The translations under genes were made by a program, and so were the position numbers. A DNA stretch of 64,000 bases from Bacteroidales bacterium UBA2861 (GTDB lineage: Bacteria; Bacteroidota; Bacteroidia; Bacteroidales; UBA932). Positions 7,041-16,090 of the stretch are shown piece by piece; positions within the stretch are counted from its first letter, which is position 1; each line of letters begins with the position of its first letter. Location: NCBI GenBank assembly GCA_002350615.1, contig DEFD01000018.1, forward strand, positions 173,132 through 237,131, given 5' to 3'. Below the pieces are notes generated by a model. That model did no database searches, was not told the DNA's origin, and worked only from the letters and a program-made list of their open reading frames with translations.

Positions 7041-8828
7041 TTATGGCTTGGCTGTCACTATATCCAGATTGCCGGGAACGGCACCACGCACCCCTGCAAC
7101 GACTTTTCTCCACTCAGGAATCATAAGCAGGTACTTCAGTGCATCGGAGGGGTTCGTACTCTGTGTAGGAAGCTTCGATATCTCCAGTTTTTCGGACGAT
7201 TTGTCCTTGTACACGATTCCATTCTTGACCTTAGTACGGGCTCCTTCAAGAGAAAGTTTAAGCGGCTTCGCCGCATATGCGTCGATTCGCAGCAGCGGCA
7301 GCAGAGGATTGCTTTCACTCAACAGAACCTGCATGAAATTGTATTCCTCACTCTGCCGTATGGTTCCCTGTCCGCGGCTCATCAGATGCACCACCCACCC
7401 AGTGGGACGTCCCGAGGCATCTCGCTCGATGGCGTTCTTGAGCTGGGAGATCTGCGACTTCCCCACCTTCTCATAGGCGTTGCCGGCACGGTCGTAGTAA
7501 CAGTACAGGACTTTGTTTTGCATAGGGGCAAAATACGTCCGGAACTTTTCACCCAGTTCCTGGATATATTCCGGTGCGAGAGTGTAGATGAACTTGAGAA
7601 CACGGAGCGTCTCCCTGCCGCCATGCCGTACCGTCTGGGCGCATACCATAGAGCACATATTGCCGAAGTCCACTCCCAGTCTCAGCGGCTCGGCAGGATT
7701 GAGATATTTCAACACTCTGCACGTCTCCCCCTCCATCAGGGCGACTTTGTCGTATTCCTTCTCATCTATGCCGTCAAAGTAGAAGTGGCGTTCGTCCAGA
7801 TTGGCATAAAAGCGGTTTCCTCCTTTCAGCCCGGTCTTCATGGAAAGGATGGCCGTGTTGACATCAGGAAGGCCGGAGGCAATGGCATCCGCAAACCAGT
7901 CTTCACCGAGGATATCGGCGTTGACATAACTGGATGCCCGGAAATAGAAGGTGTCTGCTTCTTTGCGCATACGGGTCATGATCCACCGTTCCCTCCATCT
8001 GGAAGCTATGCGAAGCTTTGCACGATACCTCCTTGCATCTTCGGCCGTTTTGCTTCGCATCCACTCGTCCTTGGCTGCCACCGCCTCCCGCATGGCTTCG
8101 TTGTAAACGAGTCCGGCACGTATCACCAGAAGTATCGCTTCGATGTCCATGTTCCTGGACTGCTCACCCATCCAGGCATATTCACCTATATGTGACGGGT
8201 CGGCGACATCGGAAGTAAACAGCTGCCCCCGATACCAAGGGCTGTTCTTGTACTGCGGATAGCCCCTCACCGCTTTCATCAGGTTGGCCAGCTGCTCGGG
8301 CTTGAAGTATTTGGCTTCGTCGCCGATAAGGAACACGTATGAGCGGCCGGCAAGCGTCGAAGGCCGGTCAAGGGATCCGAAGGTAATGTTCAGGCCTGTG
8401 AAGAAAACAATGGTACGCTTGTATGACACCAGCCGGTTCACGGGATTCCAGAAGTGGGGTTTGAGCCATTCCGGAAGGGACTCCTTCTCCAGTGGAGTGA
8501 ACTCTGGCGGTGCCTGCTCTATGACATAGTGCACACCCTCCCGGAAGCCTTTGCGCTCAAGGCCTTCCAGAGCGGACGGGAGGATGTTTGCCGTGAGGTT
8601 GGTGAAGGTGTCCGCGACCCACACAATGGGAGCACCCGGGAGTTCATACACCAGGTCGATTATCCTCTCGCAGAGGATCTCGGTGGTCTTCGACGAACCT
8701 CGTCCATATTCCAGGAATGTCTTTCGGGCCCCGACCAAGGACACCAGCTGGACAAACAGATTCTGGAATCCGACATCTGCAGCCTTGGTCCCTGCTTCAT
8801 CAATTTTCTTTCTCGACGACATCTTCAA
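7041..8828 (-). CDS. terL: Phage terminase large subunit
   Basis: The protein has 595 residues. The ATPase part shows a Walker A (LEYGRGSSKTTE, residues ~38-50) and a Walker B with catalytic acid (YVFLIGDEAKYF). The nuclease part shows the RNase H-like acidic motif LGVDFGNMCSMV and a later Asp in YYDRAGN. It packages DNA into the prohead through the portal. It overlaps the preceding small-subunit-like gene by 29 bp. Alternative starts at 8828 and 8822 differ by two residues. Confidence 0.92.
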   Translation of the reverse strand: MKMSSRKKIDEAGTKAADVGFQNLFVQLVSLVGARKTFLEYGRGSSKTTEILCERIIDLVYELPGAPIVWVADTFTNLTANILPSALEGLERKGFREGVHYVIEQAPPEFTPLEKESLPEWLKPHFWNPVNRLVSYKRTIVFFTGLNITFGSLDRPSTLAGRSYVFLIGDEAKYFKPEQLANLMKAVRGYPQYKNSPWYRGQLFTSDVADPSHIGEYAWMGEQSRNMDIEAILLVIRAGLVYNEAMREAVAAKDEWMRSKTAEDARRYRAKLRIASRWRERWIMTRMRKEADTFYFRASSYVNADILGEDWFADAIASGLPDVNTAILSMKTGLKGGNRFYANLDERHFYFDGIDEKEYDKVALMEGETCRVLKYLNPAEPLRLGVDFGNMCSMVCAQTVRHGGRETLRVLKFIYTLAPEYIQELGEKFRTYFAPMQNKVLYCYYDRAGNAYEKVGKSQISQLKNAIERDASGRPTGWVVHLMSRGQGTIRQSEEYNFMQVLLSESNPLLPLLRIDAYAAKPLKLSLEGARTKVKNGIVYKDKSSEKLEISKLPTQSTNPSDALKYLLMIPEWRKVVAGVRGAVPGNLDIVTAKP

Positions 8829-9714
8829 GCATTTTTACAATATCGACATCTTCTATCCCAGCTTCCATACGAATCCTGCGCTTCTCCATGGAAGGCGCAT
8901 CCATACGGTCGATCTGGTCACCGAGCACGTCCCTGTTTGCGGGAGGCAGGCCGAGGATGCCGGGATCCAGGGAGTTGACGCGCCAGAATCGCCGGTACAC
9001 AAGAGGATCCTGGACTTGCGGATCCGGCTGATCCAGCTGCAGCAGCTTGGCTCTCTTATCCAGGATACCGGCCGCCAGCGCAAAATCCTGGGGAGTCTTC
9101 GCCGTCTCCAGGATGGAGTGGTAGATGGTATCATAGGCTTCTGCCGTATGATGGCGCATTGCTGCCTTCGATACGTTCTTTCCGGGGCTGAACAGCTCCA
9201 GCGCCTGGGACAGCATATCCCTCGCTGTGTCATAGCTCAGATTATAGGGCGGACGGGTAAGAAAACGCACGGTCTTGCGGTCGCCGTGCCTGATATCGAA
9301 GGCATATATCAACTGCAGCAGGTTGAGACGCAGCTGGTCATTGTCCGAGAGCGTACCAGGGCAACCGGACTCTATGTACTTCTGTATTTCCGAATACAGG
9401 TCCGGATTGTCTGCAGCTCCGAAGATATCGAGTTTGGTAAGTCGGAAGCTGCGCTCTTTGAGAAGGTCGCTGTACTGTTTTGCGGCAGAGAGATTGCCGC
9501 CTATTGCATCGCTTTGGAGACGGGATTCCAATTCAAACTGCGCCTTCATTTCCCCACGCAACGCAATCTGCCGGATTTCACTTTCTGGATTTGAAAGCTC
9601 CGCCGCAAGTTCGGCTGCATTCCAGCCGAAAAAAGCGGCAATTTTTTCAGCTGGCCACCGGAGACCGGCAAGTTTCTCCAGGTCAGCCCTGTCGGTATCG
9701 GTCAGTTGGATCAT
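8800..9714 (-). CDS. Putative terminase small subunit
   Basis: This 304-residue protein begins with an HTH-like stretch (LAGLRWPAEKIAAFFGWNAA) followed by a long helical region (IALRGEMKAQFELESRLQSD). An N-terminal HTH plus helices directly before the large terminase is the usual layout of small terminases, which recognise phage DNA. It is longer than most. A later part (FDIRHGDRKTVRFLTRPPY) may be a second domain. It overlaps the PLD-like gene upstream by 32 bp. Confidence 0.65.
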   Translation of the reverse strand: MIQLTDTDRADLEKLAGLRWPAEKIAAFFGWNAAELAAELSNPESEIRQIALRGEMKAQFELESRLQSDAIGGNLSAAKQYSDLLKERSFRLTKLDIFGAADNPDLYSEIQKYIESGCPGTLSDNDQLRLNLLQLIYAFDIRHGDRKTVRFLTRPPYNLSYDTARDMLSQALELFSPGKNVSKAAMRHHTAEAYDTIYHSILETAKTPQDFALAAGILDKRAKLLQLDQPDPQVQDPLVYRRFWRVNSLDPGILGLPPANRDVLGDQIDRMDAPSMEKRRIRMEAGIEDVDIVKMLEDVVEKEN

Positions 9715-10291
9715 TCCTAATTATGTTTTTGTAAAAATCATATACCTGTTTGCTATTAACCAGAACAAACTGTTCATTGTTCGCATTCTCACTGAAGTTG
9801 CCGCTGCCGCAGACAGTGAAGTATCCGGCGCTACCAATTTTCGCGGTAACGACTTTGCTGTGGTTAAATCCGAAAGACAATGAAAATCTATCCCGAACGC
9901 CGATCTGGGACCTCAGCAGGTCCACTTTCTTTGGCGCTATTCTCTTTGCATAGGCGGCCAGATATATATGGCCTTCCAGGATGTCACCATTGTCGTAATA
10001 CCTCATTAAGGTGTTTATCGTTGTAGTGCCTATACTGTATGTACTGATGGTAAGTTCATCAATCGTCCCCATGGTCTCAATCATCCAGGCAATGAATGAC
10101 ATCGTGGTGAACTGTTTTATAGTCCAGATAAAAACTGCCTCTCCAGGGCCAGGCGGCACCGGAATGTGCTCATGTATATTGGCCACGTTCGCAACTTCGA
10201 GACCTTGAAAATGCAGAAGCCGCGTATCCGTCTTTCCGATCATAGCGTTAGTATGATTGGTACCAGGCGTGGAAAGGTCGAACAAGCCCAT
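9683..10291 (-). CDS. PLD-like (phospholipase D fold) protein in the late phage operon
   Basis: The protein has 202 residues from the ATG at 10291, chosen because it starts 1 nt after the upstream stop; an alternative start lies at 10321. The C-terminal half holds FGFNHSKVVTAKIG followed by VCGSGNFSENANNEQFVLV. This is the H-x-K...G-S-x-N-x-x pattern of a single HKD motif, as in PLD-type nucleases and phosphodiesterases that act as dimers. The first conserved residues read HSKV. The presence in a late operon next to the terminase suggests a nuclease or DNA-end function in packaging, or phage-encoded defence. That role is inferred. Confidence 0.7.
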   Translation of the reverse strand: MGLFDLSTPGTNHTNAMIGKTDTRLLHFQGLEVANVANIHEHIPVPPGPGEAVFIWTIKQFTTMSFIAWMIETMGTIDELTISTYSIGTTTINTLMRYYDNGDILEGHIYLAAYAKRIAPKKVDLLRSQIGVRDRFSLSFGFNHSKVVTAKIGSAGYFTVCGSGNFSENANNEQFVLVNSKQVYDFYKNIIRNDPTDRYRQG

Positions 10292-10292
10292 C

Positions 10293-10976
10293 TTATTTTT
10301 TATTCTTTTCGTATTCTGCAATCATCTCCCTTACAACATCAAGCTCACGTTGTTTACGAGCCAGCCTGTCCCGGCGCTGCTCATCCAGGTGCGGCTTATC
10401 TTTTTTGGCAAGTTCGGATCCTATGCGCCATATCGCTCCTTCCAGGCGGCGCGCTTCGGCTATGAGTCCGACTATCGACATCCGGCGGATGGCGGCGAAC
10501 TTGCGCGCTTCAGAGAAAACAGGATGCTTGCCGAGAACGGTGCCGTGTTCTTTGTAGTACGCAAATTCGGCGGTAATCAGCCGGTTTTGCGTGAAATTTT
10601 CCAAAAGATTTTTTGCGGTTTCATAACAATCTTCCGGACTGTCGCAGTAAAATAACTTTTCGTGCAAGTCCAGCGTGTTGTGATAAGCCGTGATTTTATC
10701 GGCGGCCAACACTTTCAGTTCCTGGGGACAGTCCGCCCTGGAGAGAAACGGCCATTCTTCCCTGAACGATCCCTCCTGCCTCCTTCGGACCGGCGGCGTG
10801 GAAACGGGCAGCCCTTCAGCATACTTGTGCAGGACTCCTTCCAGCAGATAGCCGAACATCTGCGGATTAGCCTCCACCATGCACGCCAGGTATGGATTGG
10901 GCTCGTAAACGGCAAGGAGCCGGAGACCTTCGCGGACCCCGGCTCCTTCAGTCAACCATTTTGCGACATCGTTCAT
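10293..10976 (-). CDS. Phage protein of unknown function
   Basis: This 227-residue protein is helical and highly charged at the C-terminus (RRDRLARKQRELDVVREMIA), which looks like a coiled coil. It overlaps its upstream neighbour by 4 bp (ATGA) and is followed after 1 nt by the PLD-like start, so the three are one operon. I do not recognise a domain. Between capsid and terminase genes in this phage type, small assembly proteins and unknowns are common. Confidence 0.55.
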   Translation of the reverse strand: MNDVAKWLTEGAGVREGLRLLAVYEPNPYLACMVEANPQMFGYLLEGVLHKYAEGLPVSTPPVRRRQEGSFREEWPFLSRADCPQELKVLAADKITAYHNTLDLHEKLFYCDSPEDCYETAKNLLENFTQNRLITAEFAYYKEHGTVLGKHPVFSEARKFAAIRRMSIVGLIAEARRLEGAIWRIGSELAKKDKPHLDEQRRDRLARKQRELDVVREMIAEYEKNKK

Positions 10977-11557
10977 TCTGCCAGCAGGTTGTCCACGATA
11001 CCCGTGATGGCGTCCCAGCCCACGGCGCTCGTGGCGATGAAGTGTTTGGTGATCACGGCTTCCAGCACCCTATGGATACAGGGAGCCGGCTTGATCACCT
11101 GGGTGACATAGTTGCCGAAGCTGTGCCCGACCGCCAGAGGATACTGGTTGCCTGCTGTCGCGGCCTTCAGGAAGGCTTCTGCATCGAAGTCCTCCGGCTT
11201 TTCCAACCTGGAGAGCAAATCGCTGATTACGGCTTTATTCAGGCACACAGGAACCCGGCTGTTATAAACAGGCTGTCCGTCTGCCCTGTGATAGAGAACA
11301 GGAAGGCGAAGCTGTGCGGCGGACATATCCTTCACCGGAAAGCAGTTGGCCTGCACCAGCACGAAGTTTTTGTCTATGCTGCTATCAGCTATGATGGCAC
11401 CGAGCACAGGCAGCAGGCTGTAACCTTCTTCCACCGTGATGATGGTAAAGGGCTCCTTGACCCGTCTCGCCCACAAAGCCTTCATCCTTGCCTCCGACCC
11501 GGCGAAGGCAAGGATTACAAGCTTGATGAGGGCGGTTTTCGTTGTTTTGCCGGCCAT
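10973..11557 (-). CDS. Phage structural protein of unknown function
   Basis: The protein has 194 residues, starting MAGKTTKTALIKLVILAFAG. It has a hydrophobic central part (FTIITVEEGYSLLPVLGAII) and no signal peptide. It starts 3 bp after the stop of the probable tail tube gene. It may be a tail terminator or connector, but nothing in the sequence proves this. Confidence 0.5.
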   Translation of the reverse strand: MAGKTTKTALIKLVILAFAGSEARMKALWARRVKEPFTIITVEEGYSLLPVLGAIIADSSIDKNFVLVQANCFPVKDMSAAQLRLPVLYHRADGQPVYNSRVPVCLNKAVISDLLSRLEKPEDFDAEAFLKAATAGNQYPLAVGHSFGNYVTQVIKPAPCIHRVLEAVITKHFIATSAVGWDAITGIVDNLLAE

Positions 11558-11560
11558 AGG

Positions 11561-12109
11561 CTATGCGCTCTCGTTATCGGATGCATCCGCGGGATCCGCA
11601 GCCACCGCAGGAACAGCACCGGAGTACACGCTGGGAAGCAGGGCTCCAGCCACCTCCTGCGCAAAAGCAAGGTGCGTCTTGCTCGCTTCGTTGTTCTCGG
11701 TGGGCTCGGCGGTCAGGCGCAGAGGATTGCACTTCTGTCCGTAGAGCTTGGTCTTGCCGGTCTCGCAACTCTTCACCAGGATCAGAACGCCGCGGTTGGC
11801 GTAATACTCGATGAAGTTGTCCAGCTCAGGAGTGTTGCCGGGATAGTCGAAGGCGACGCGCTGCTTGAAGCCTTTTGCATCTACTTCGCCATCCTGGTCG
11901 TATCCGCAGTCGATGGTATGCGAGGACACCTGGATGCGCACACCCTTGGCGCTCTCGGCCAGTGTGAGATCACCGGTAGCCACGGTATTGCCGAAGGCCC
12001 TGGTGGGTTCGGACGCCACATCATTGGCATCCACGATTATGATTTCGTCGCTCTTGATTACTGGAGCGGCAAGTGCCCCGGTCTTGGGGATGGATGTTTT
12101 TGTGTACAT
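11561..12109 (-). CDS. Putative phage structural (tail tube-like) protein
   Basis: This 182-residue protein is beta-rich with small residues and an acidic Ala/Asp-rich C-terminal tail (VAADPADASDNESA). It follows the major capsid gene by 50 bp. Beta-rich proteins of this size with flexible tails are often major tail or decoration proteins. A segment LRLTAEPTENNEASKTHLAF resembles others I associate with Bacteroidota phage structural genes, though the assignment stays tentative. Confidence 0.5.
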   Translation of the reverse strand: MYTKTSIPKTGALAAPVIKSDEIIIVDANDVASEPTRAFGNTVATGDLTLAESAKGVRIQVSSHTIDCGYDQDGEVDAKGFKQRVAFDYPGNTPELDNFIEYYANRGVLILVKSCETGKTKLYGQKCNPLRLTAEPTENNEASKTHLAFAQEVAGALLPSVYSGAVPAVAADPADASDNESA

Positions 12110-12159
12110 AGTCTTGTTTGTATTATGGAGCCCCGGCTGCCCGGAGCTCCAAGGTTAAA

Positions 12160-13728
12160 CTACTCTCCTTCATCGGTTCCTGCCGAAGCTCCTTCATCGG
12201 TTCCTGCCGAAGCTCCGGAGGACACAAGGGACTGGTCCCCTCCGTTCGCCCAGTTGTCACTGTAAGAAGCGGGATCGGTGGCGATGCTGCCGGACGGATC
12301 ATAGTCGGCAGGGACCGCCGCGTAAACGGCCTCCTGGATACGGAAGCCCACGGACAGGGAGTATTCTCCCATCACGCGCACTTCGTAGCCGACCTTCTGG
12401 ATTTCGGAGATGCAGTTCTCCGCCTTCTGCAGGTCAACCAGCATGACGAAGTTCGCACGAGGTGTGGCGAAGAGGATGGGGGAACTGTACATGGACTCCA
12501 GAGGGATGAGGGTGAACTTGGTGAAGCGGATGCTGCCGTCGCTCTCGGTGTTGGTCTTGTTGCCATACACCGCATACTCGGCCCTCTTGTACCTGGTAAG
12601 GAACTCGGGGCTGCAGTGCAGCTCCATGTTCTTTGCGAAGAACGGGCTGATGGCATCGACGAAGTCCTCCACATACTTGATGAGAGCAGCATCGTCGAGA
12701 GTGCGGAAGTCTTTCGCTCCCTTGAAGTAGTTGAACTTGCAGTCTGCGTCGGTGAGGCCTTCTACGAGGATGGTCTCATAGCCGTCCATGGAGTCTTTCG
12801 CAGCAAAGCCTGCTCCGCCGTCGGTGGCTTCACTCGTATGATCCACGAACTTGCCCTTGCCAAGCATGGCGAAGGTGATGTCTTCCGGCACCTTGGGGAG
12901 GATATGCTCCTCGATGAGGTACTTGGTGAAGGGCATGTCCGCCTGAGTCTTGCCCTGTTCGTACAGGTACACCAGCCAGCTGGAGAGAACCTCCGCAGGG
13001 ATGATGGGGACATTGATCTTGTGGCGGCGGTAAGGGATGGTCACAGGGGTGAACTTGGCATTGCCCTTAGGCGTCCACTTCGCCGTAAACTGCTGGGAGA
13101 CTTCAGTGATGATGGCTGCAGCAGCCTTGTAGTCGGTGATGCTCTGAACCTTCGTGAGGAACTTGGCATCGTTGAAGGCGTTGTATATACGCTTGTTCAG
13201 AACCTCGATGCGGGTGTTGGCCGGCATGCTGGTACCGAATTCCGCGTTCAGCTCCGACAAGTCGGATGCGGAGATGGTCACGTTGGACGCTGCCACGAGA
13301 GCATTCGCGAATCCCTGGGAAGAGGCGAGCGCCTGGGCTGCCAGCTTGTTGTGGAATGCAGCGGCGTTGACGGAGTACCGGGCAGCTGCCCCGGCTGCGG
13401 GAGTGGCTGCCTTGGGAGCCGGCTTCGGCTCGGCCTCTTCGCTGAGAGTGGCCACCGTCTGCTGAAGCTGCTGCTTGTCGGACTGCAGACCGGCAATGGT
13501 CTGATCCTGCTGCTGCGAGCTCTTCAGCATTGCATTGAAGATGGAGACGGCATCCTCATCGTCAGCAGACGCCTCGAAAGCTTCGAGAAAATCCTTGCCA
13601 TAGGTGGCACTGATCCTCTGTCGCTCGTCGTCGGTGAGTTCGTACTTGCCGTCCTTTTTGACAAGCTCGCTCTTGCCAAGGAACTTGGCGACGATACCGA
13701 CAATCTTTTTGTTGGAAATTTTACCCAT
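12160..13728 (-). CDS. Major capsid protein with N-terminal scaffold-like region
   Basis: The 522-residue protein follows the prohead protease gene, the standard order for HK97-type heads. Residues ~1-125 are helical and charged with a coiled-coil stretch (KSSQQQDQTIAGLQSDKQQL) and a Pro/Ala linker (EAEPKPAPKAATPAAGAAA), as in a delta/scaffold domain removed during maturation. The rest is a mixed fold with the usual late hydrophobic segment (SVGFRIQEAVYAAVP). The C-terminus has a perfect 8-residue duplication, GASAGTDE twice, encoded by a 24-bp tandem repeat at about 12167-12214. Confidence 0.8.
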   Translation of the reverse strand: MGKISNKKIVGIVAKFLGKSELVKKDGKYELTDDERQRISATYGKDFLEAFEASADDEDAVSIFNAMLKSSQQQDQTIAGLQSDKQQLQQTVATLSEEAEPKPAPKAATPAAGAAARYSVNAAAFHNKLAAQALASSQGFANALVAASNVTISASDLSELNAEFGTSMPANTRIEVLNKRIYNAFNDAKFLTKVQSITDYKAAAAIITEVSQQFTAKWTPKGNAKFTPVTIPYRRHKINVPIIPAEVLSSWLVYLYEQGKTQADMPFTKYLIEEHILPKVPEDITFAMLGKGKFVDHTSEATDGGAGFAAKDSMDGYETILVEGLTDADCKFNYFKGAKDFRTLDDAALIKYVEDFVDAISPFFAKNMELHCSPEFLTRYKRAEYAVYGNKTNTESDGSIRFTKFTLIPLESMYSSPILFATPRANFVMLVDLQKAENCISEIQKVGYEVRVMGEYSLSVGFRIQEAVYAAVPADYDPSGSIATDPASYSDNWANGGDQSLVSSGASAGTDEGASAGTDEGE

Positions 13729-13768
13729 AGAAATGAAAAAGTTTATAGTTGTTATTCTGGCTCGTCAG

Positions 13769-14638
13769 TTAGAATTCGTGGGAACGGAGAAAGACATTCT
13801 GCACACAGTCTTCCAGTTCGGCCATGCCGTCTGCCATACCGTTGTCTATGGCTTTCGCCGTGCTGAACGTAGCGCCTGAGAGCACTCCGGGGGCATCGGC
13901 CTTAAGATTTTTCCGGCCTTCTTTCACGGCTTCCTGGAACACGCGGGCTATCTCTGACAGCTCCGCCTTCATGGCCTCCGGCTTGCCGTCAAGGGCATCA
14001 CGGTAGGCCCTGTTCTTGTCCGAGGACTCAGGTGCGTATATTTCGAGGGTCCTCCTGCCGGTCTGCTTGTTTTCCCGGTCATCCACGATCTGGGCATAGA
14101 CGCCAATGGAGCCCACTTCTGAAAGAAGATTGTCCATGAAAAGCGCATCGCACTGACTGGCAACCCAGTAAGCGGCGCTGGCAGCATAGTCACAATGAGC
14201 GATGATCGGCTTGCCGTCCGCCTGGATCCGCCGAATGGCAGCCACCAAGGGCATCACCGAATCTGTCGTGCCTCCAGGAGAATCGAAGTCGAGCACGAAA
14301 CCGACGATATTCTCGCGGACGCGATATTCATCAAGGATGGCCGCCACTTCGAGTGTAGAGGTACCATAACAGTTGTCATATTTGGTAAGGGTCCCAGTCA
14401 CAGGCACAACCAGGACCATCCGGTCACTGGTCGAAGGAGAATCTCCGACCTGTGTCGCTCCGTCCAGGTCCATCAACAAGGGGCGGATATCCTCCACCTC
14501 CGCTGAAACCGGCTTTCTTTCCAGGAAATCGTTAGCCACCTGATAGAGACGTCTCGCCTCAGGCGCTGAAATAAGCCACCTGCCCCGGAGAATATCCATG
14601 ACAAGTGCCCTGTTGTTTTTGTATTTCGGCATATACAC
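13769..14638 (-). CDS. S49/ClpP-like prohead protease
   Basis: The protein has 289 residues. It shows the ClpP/crotonase-fold protease signature: FVLDFDSPGGTTDSV at residues 115-127, then AHCDYAASAAYWVASQCDAL with nucleophile Ser154, then LSEVGSIGVYAQIVDD. It matures the capsid by cleaving the scaffold part of the neighbouring major capsid protein. The start could be residue 1 or 3 (both Met). A gap of 57 bp separates it from the upstream gene. Confidence 0.85.
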   Translation of the reverse strand: MYMPKYKNNRALVMDILRGRWLISAPEARRLYQVANDFLERKPVSAEVEDIRPLLMDLDGATQVGDSPSTSDRMVLVVPVTGTLTKYDNCYGTSTLEVAAILDEYRVRENIVGFVLDFDSPGGTTDSVMPLVAAIRRIQADGKPIIAHCDYAASAAYWVASQCDALFMDNLLSEVGSIGVYAQIVDDRENKQTGRRTLEIYAPESSDKNRAYRDALDGKPEAMKAELSEIARVFQEAVKEGRKNLKADAPGVLSGATFSTAKAIDNGMADGMAELEDCVQNVFLRSHEF

Positions 14639-14695
14639 TTTGCGTTAACAGTTCACGCAAAGGTATAAAGCTCTTCTTCTTTGTAAAGGACAGCC

Positions 14696-15031
14696 CTAAA
14701 TGAGTTCCGTGTAACGGCAGGTGACTGTCTGCACCCGGTCGTCCCCAAGCTGCATTCGTGCGGGCAATTCGACGCTCCCGAAAGTCATGATACCGAAGGC
14801 GCTGTTTTCTTCGTCGGTCCAGGTGACCGTGATCTGCAAATCGGCTGTTACAATCTCAGGGAAAATCGGCGACCGGCGAATCTTCTGGGAAAGATTGATT
14901 TCCCTGGTCTGCCCGTCTTCAGATGTGTCGATGGTGAGAGTCCCGGCACCGGGAATGATGTCGAGGGCAAAAGGTGCAGGTTCCTGCGCATTGAGGTCCA
15001 GCAGGACGATGGAAGTGATGATGTGTTTCAT
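14696..15031 (-). CDS. Small phage structural protein
   Basis: This 111-residue protein looks like one beta-sandwich: alternating strands such as LTIDTSEDGQTREINLSQKI and ADLQITVTWTDEENSAFGIM. It overlaps the upstream gene by 4 bp (ATGA). The place before the head genes and the beta-rich fold suggest a virion component. The family is not recognised. Confidence 0.5.
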   Translation of the reverse strand: MKHIITSIVLLDLNAQEPAPFALDIIPGAGTLTIDTSEDGQTREINLSQKIRRSPIFPEIVTADLQITVTWTDEENSAFGIMTFGSVELPARMQLGDDRVQTVTCRYTELI

Positions 15032-15591
15032 TGTTTTCTTGGATCCAGGAGGGTTGAGTCCTGCTCGTCGAAGAAATACTTCGCTTTACGCAACAGCAGG
15101 GCGGATTTCTTTTTCATGAGAGCCAGTTCCTGACGGTACACTCTCTTATGCAGGGTGTCGAAGGGTTCGCCGGTGGTGAGATTGCGGCTGAGGACATAGC
15201 TCTCCACTATCTCCTGCTTCTCGTACCCGTACTGCAGTCCCTTGAGATAGTAGCGATAGAAATCCAGCTCGAAGCAGCCTTGCAGCAGATGATTGATCCG
15301 TGGTACCGCCGTTGCCGGATACTGCATCCATTTGTTCCTGCAGCCATCGAGGGCCCGGACCAGCGGCAGGTCAAAGGAGCAGATTGTCTGACCTTCAGCG
15401 GGAACGACTTCCGCAGGCATCAGTACCGGATACGCGAGATAGGTCAGGGCTTCGCCGACTATATTCGTGCTTGACACCTGGTAATGCCCGGTGGCACGGT
15501 CCCTGGGAAACAGGAACTGGAGGAAGTCGAGTGCCAAGCCGCAATCGATGGGGCAGTCGGCACTTATGCGGTTCAACTCATCTTTGGGCAT
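15028..15591 (-). CDS. First gene of the late phage operon, unknown function
   Basis: The protein has 187 residues with a basic C-terminus (YRQELALMKKKSALLLRKAK). It is the first gene downstream of the 560-bp repeat-rich gap, so it probably marks the start of the late (structural) transcript. No domain is recognised. It overlaps its downstream neighbour through ATGA. Confidence 0.5.
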   Translation of the reverse strand: MPKDELNRISADCPIDCGLALDFLQFLFPRDRATGHYQVSSTNIVGEALTYLAYPVLMPAEVVPAEGQTICSFDLPLVRALDGCRNKWMQYPATAVPRINHLLQGCFELDFYRYYLKGLQYGYEKQEIVESYVLSRNLTTGEPFDTLHKRVYRQELALMKKKSALLLRKAKYFFDEQDSTLLDPRKQ

Positions 15592-15690
15592 AATCTATAA
15601 AGTTACAAAATCTTACGCATATTATCAAGAATTTTTATGGAACATTTTCATCAACATGGCAAAATCGGCATTGTCCTCGGCTCCCAAAAA

Positions 15691-15912
15691 GGGTAGCAGT
15701 TTTTGGCAACTACCAAAACTACCAAACTACTATGCTGATAATCAGTACTTTAGAAAACTACACACAGCTACCGGGTAGTTTTTGGAGTAGTTTTTAGCCC
15801 TTTCGGTAGTTTTCCGGTAGTTTTTGGTAGTTTTTTCAAGGTCGAAAACTACCACTTATTTCGCTTATAATCAGTGTGGTAGCGAAGGTAGTTGAAGTAG
15901 TTGGGAGAATCG
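15691..15912. repeat. Cluster of GGTAGTTTT/AAAACTACC iteron-like repeats
   Basis: About a dozen copies of GGTAGTTTT or its complement AAAACTACC occur in 220 bp, in both orientations. Examples are CCGGTAGTTTTTGGTAGTTT at about 15814 and AACTACCAAAACTACCAAAC at about 15711. An 11-bp palindrome CTGATAATCAG (15735-15745) and a related ATAATCAGTG (about 15869) are interleaved. The gap 15592-16060 has no believable gene. Dense oriented repeats between early and late operons fit a replication origin or the late-operon control region. Confidence 0.6.
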
Positions 15913-16060
15913 GTTCCCGTGGCGCGATTGCATAAGCCTTCCTTATCGTTATAAGTGGGGAAAATCCCCCAGATTTTCCTTTTGATTAGGGGGTCCGGGG
16001 GATTTCATTCCACGTCCATATGTCCATATGGATATATTTTTATATAAATATATATATGGT

Positions 16061-16086
16061 GTCCGACGGGGCCCTCCCCGTCGGAC
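16061..16086. other. Strong 11-bp hairpin before the hicB terminator
   Basis: GTCCGACGGGG and CCCCGTCGGAC pair perfectly around a 4-nt CCCT loop. On the minus strand it follows the hicB terminator by a few bases, and an AT-only stretch comes next. It may be a second terminator or a regulatory hairpin of the late-operon leader. Confidence 0.5.
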
Positions 16087-16090
16087 CAAT

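Noticed and set aside
8551..9594. Plus-strand 347-codon open frame over the terminase region
   Set aside because: It lies opposite the terminase genes and has the amino acid mix of an antisense frame. The minus strand carries clear motifs.
15691..15912. GGTAGTTTT repeats as a CRISPR or as phage attachment site
   Set aside because: Units are 9 bp, irregularly spaced and in both orientations, and the place is in the middle of the prophage, not at an end.
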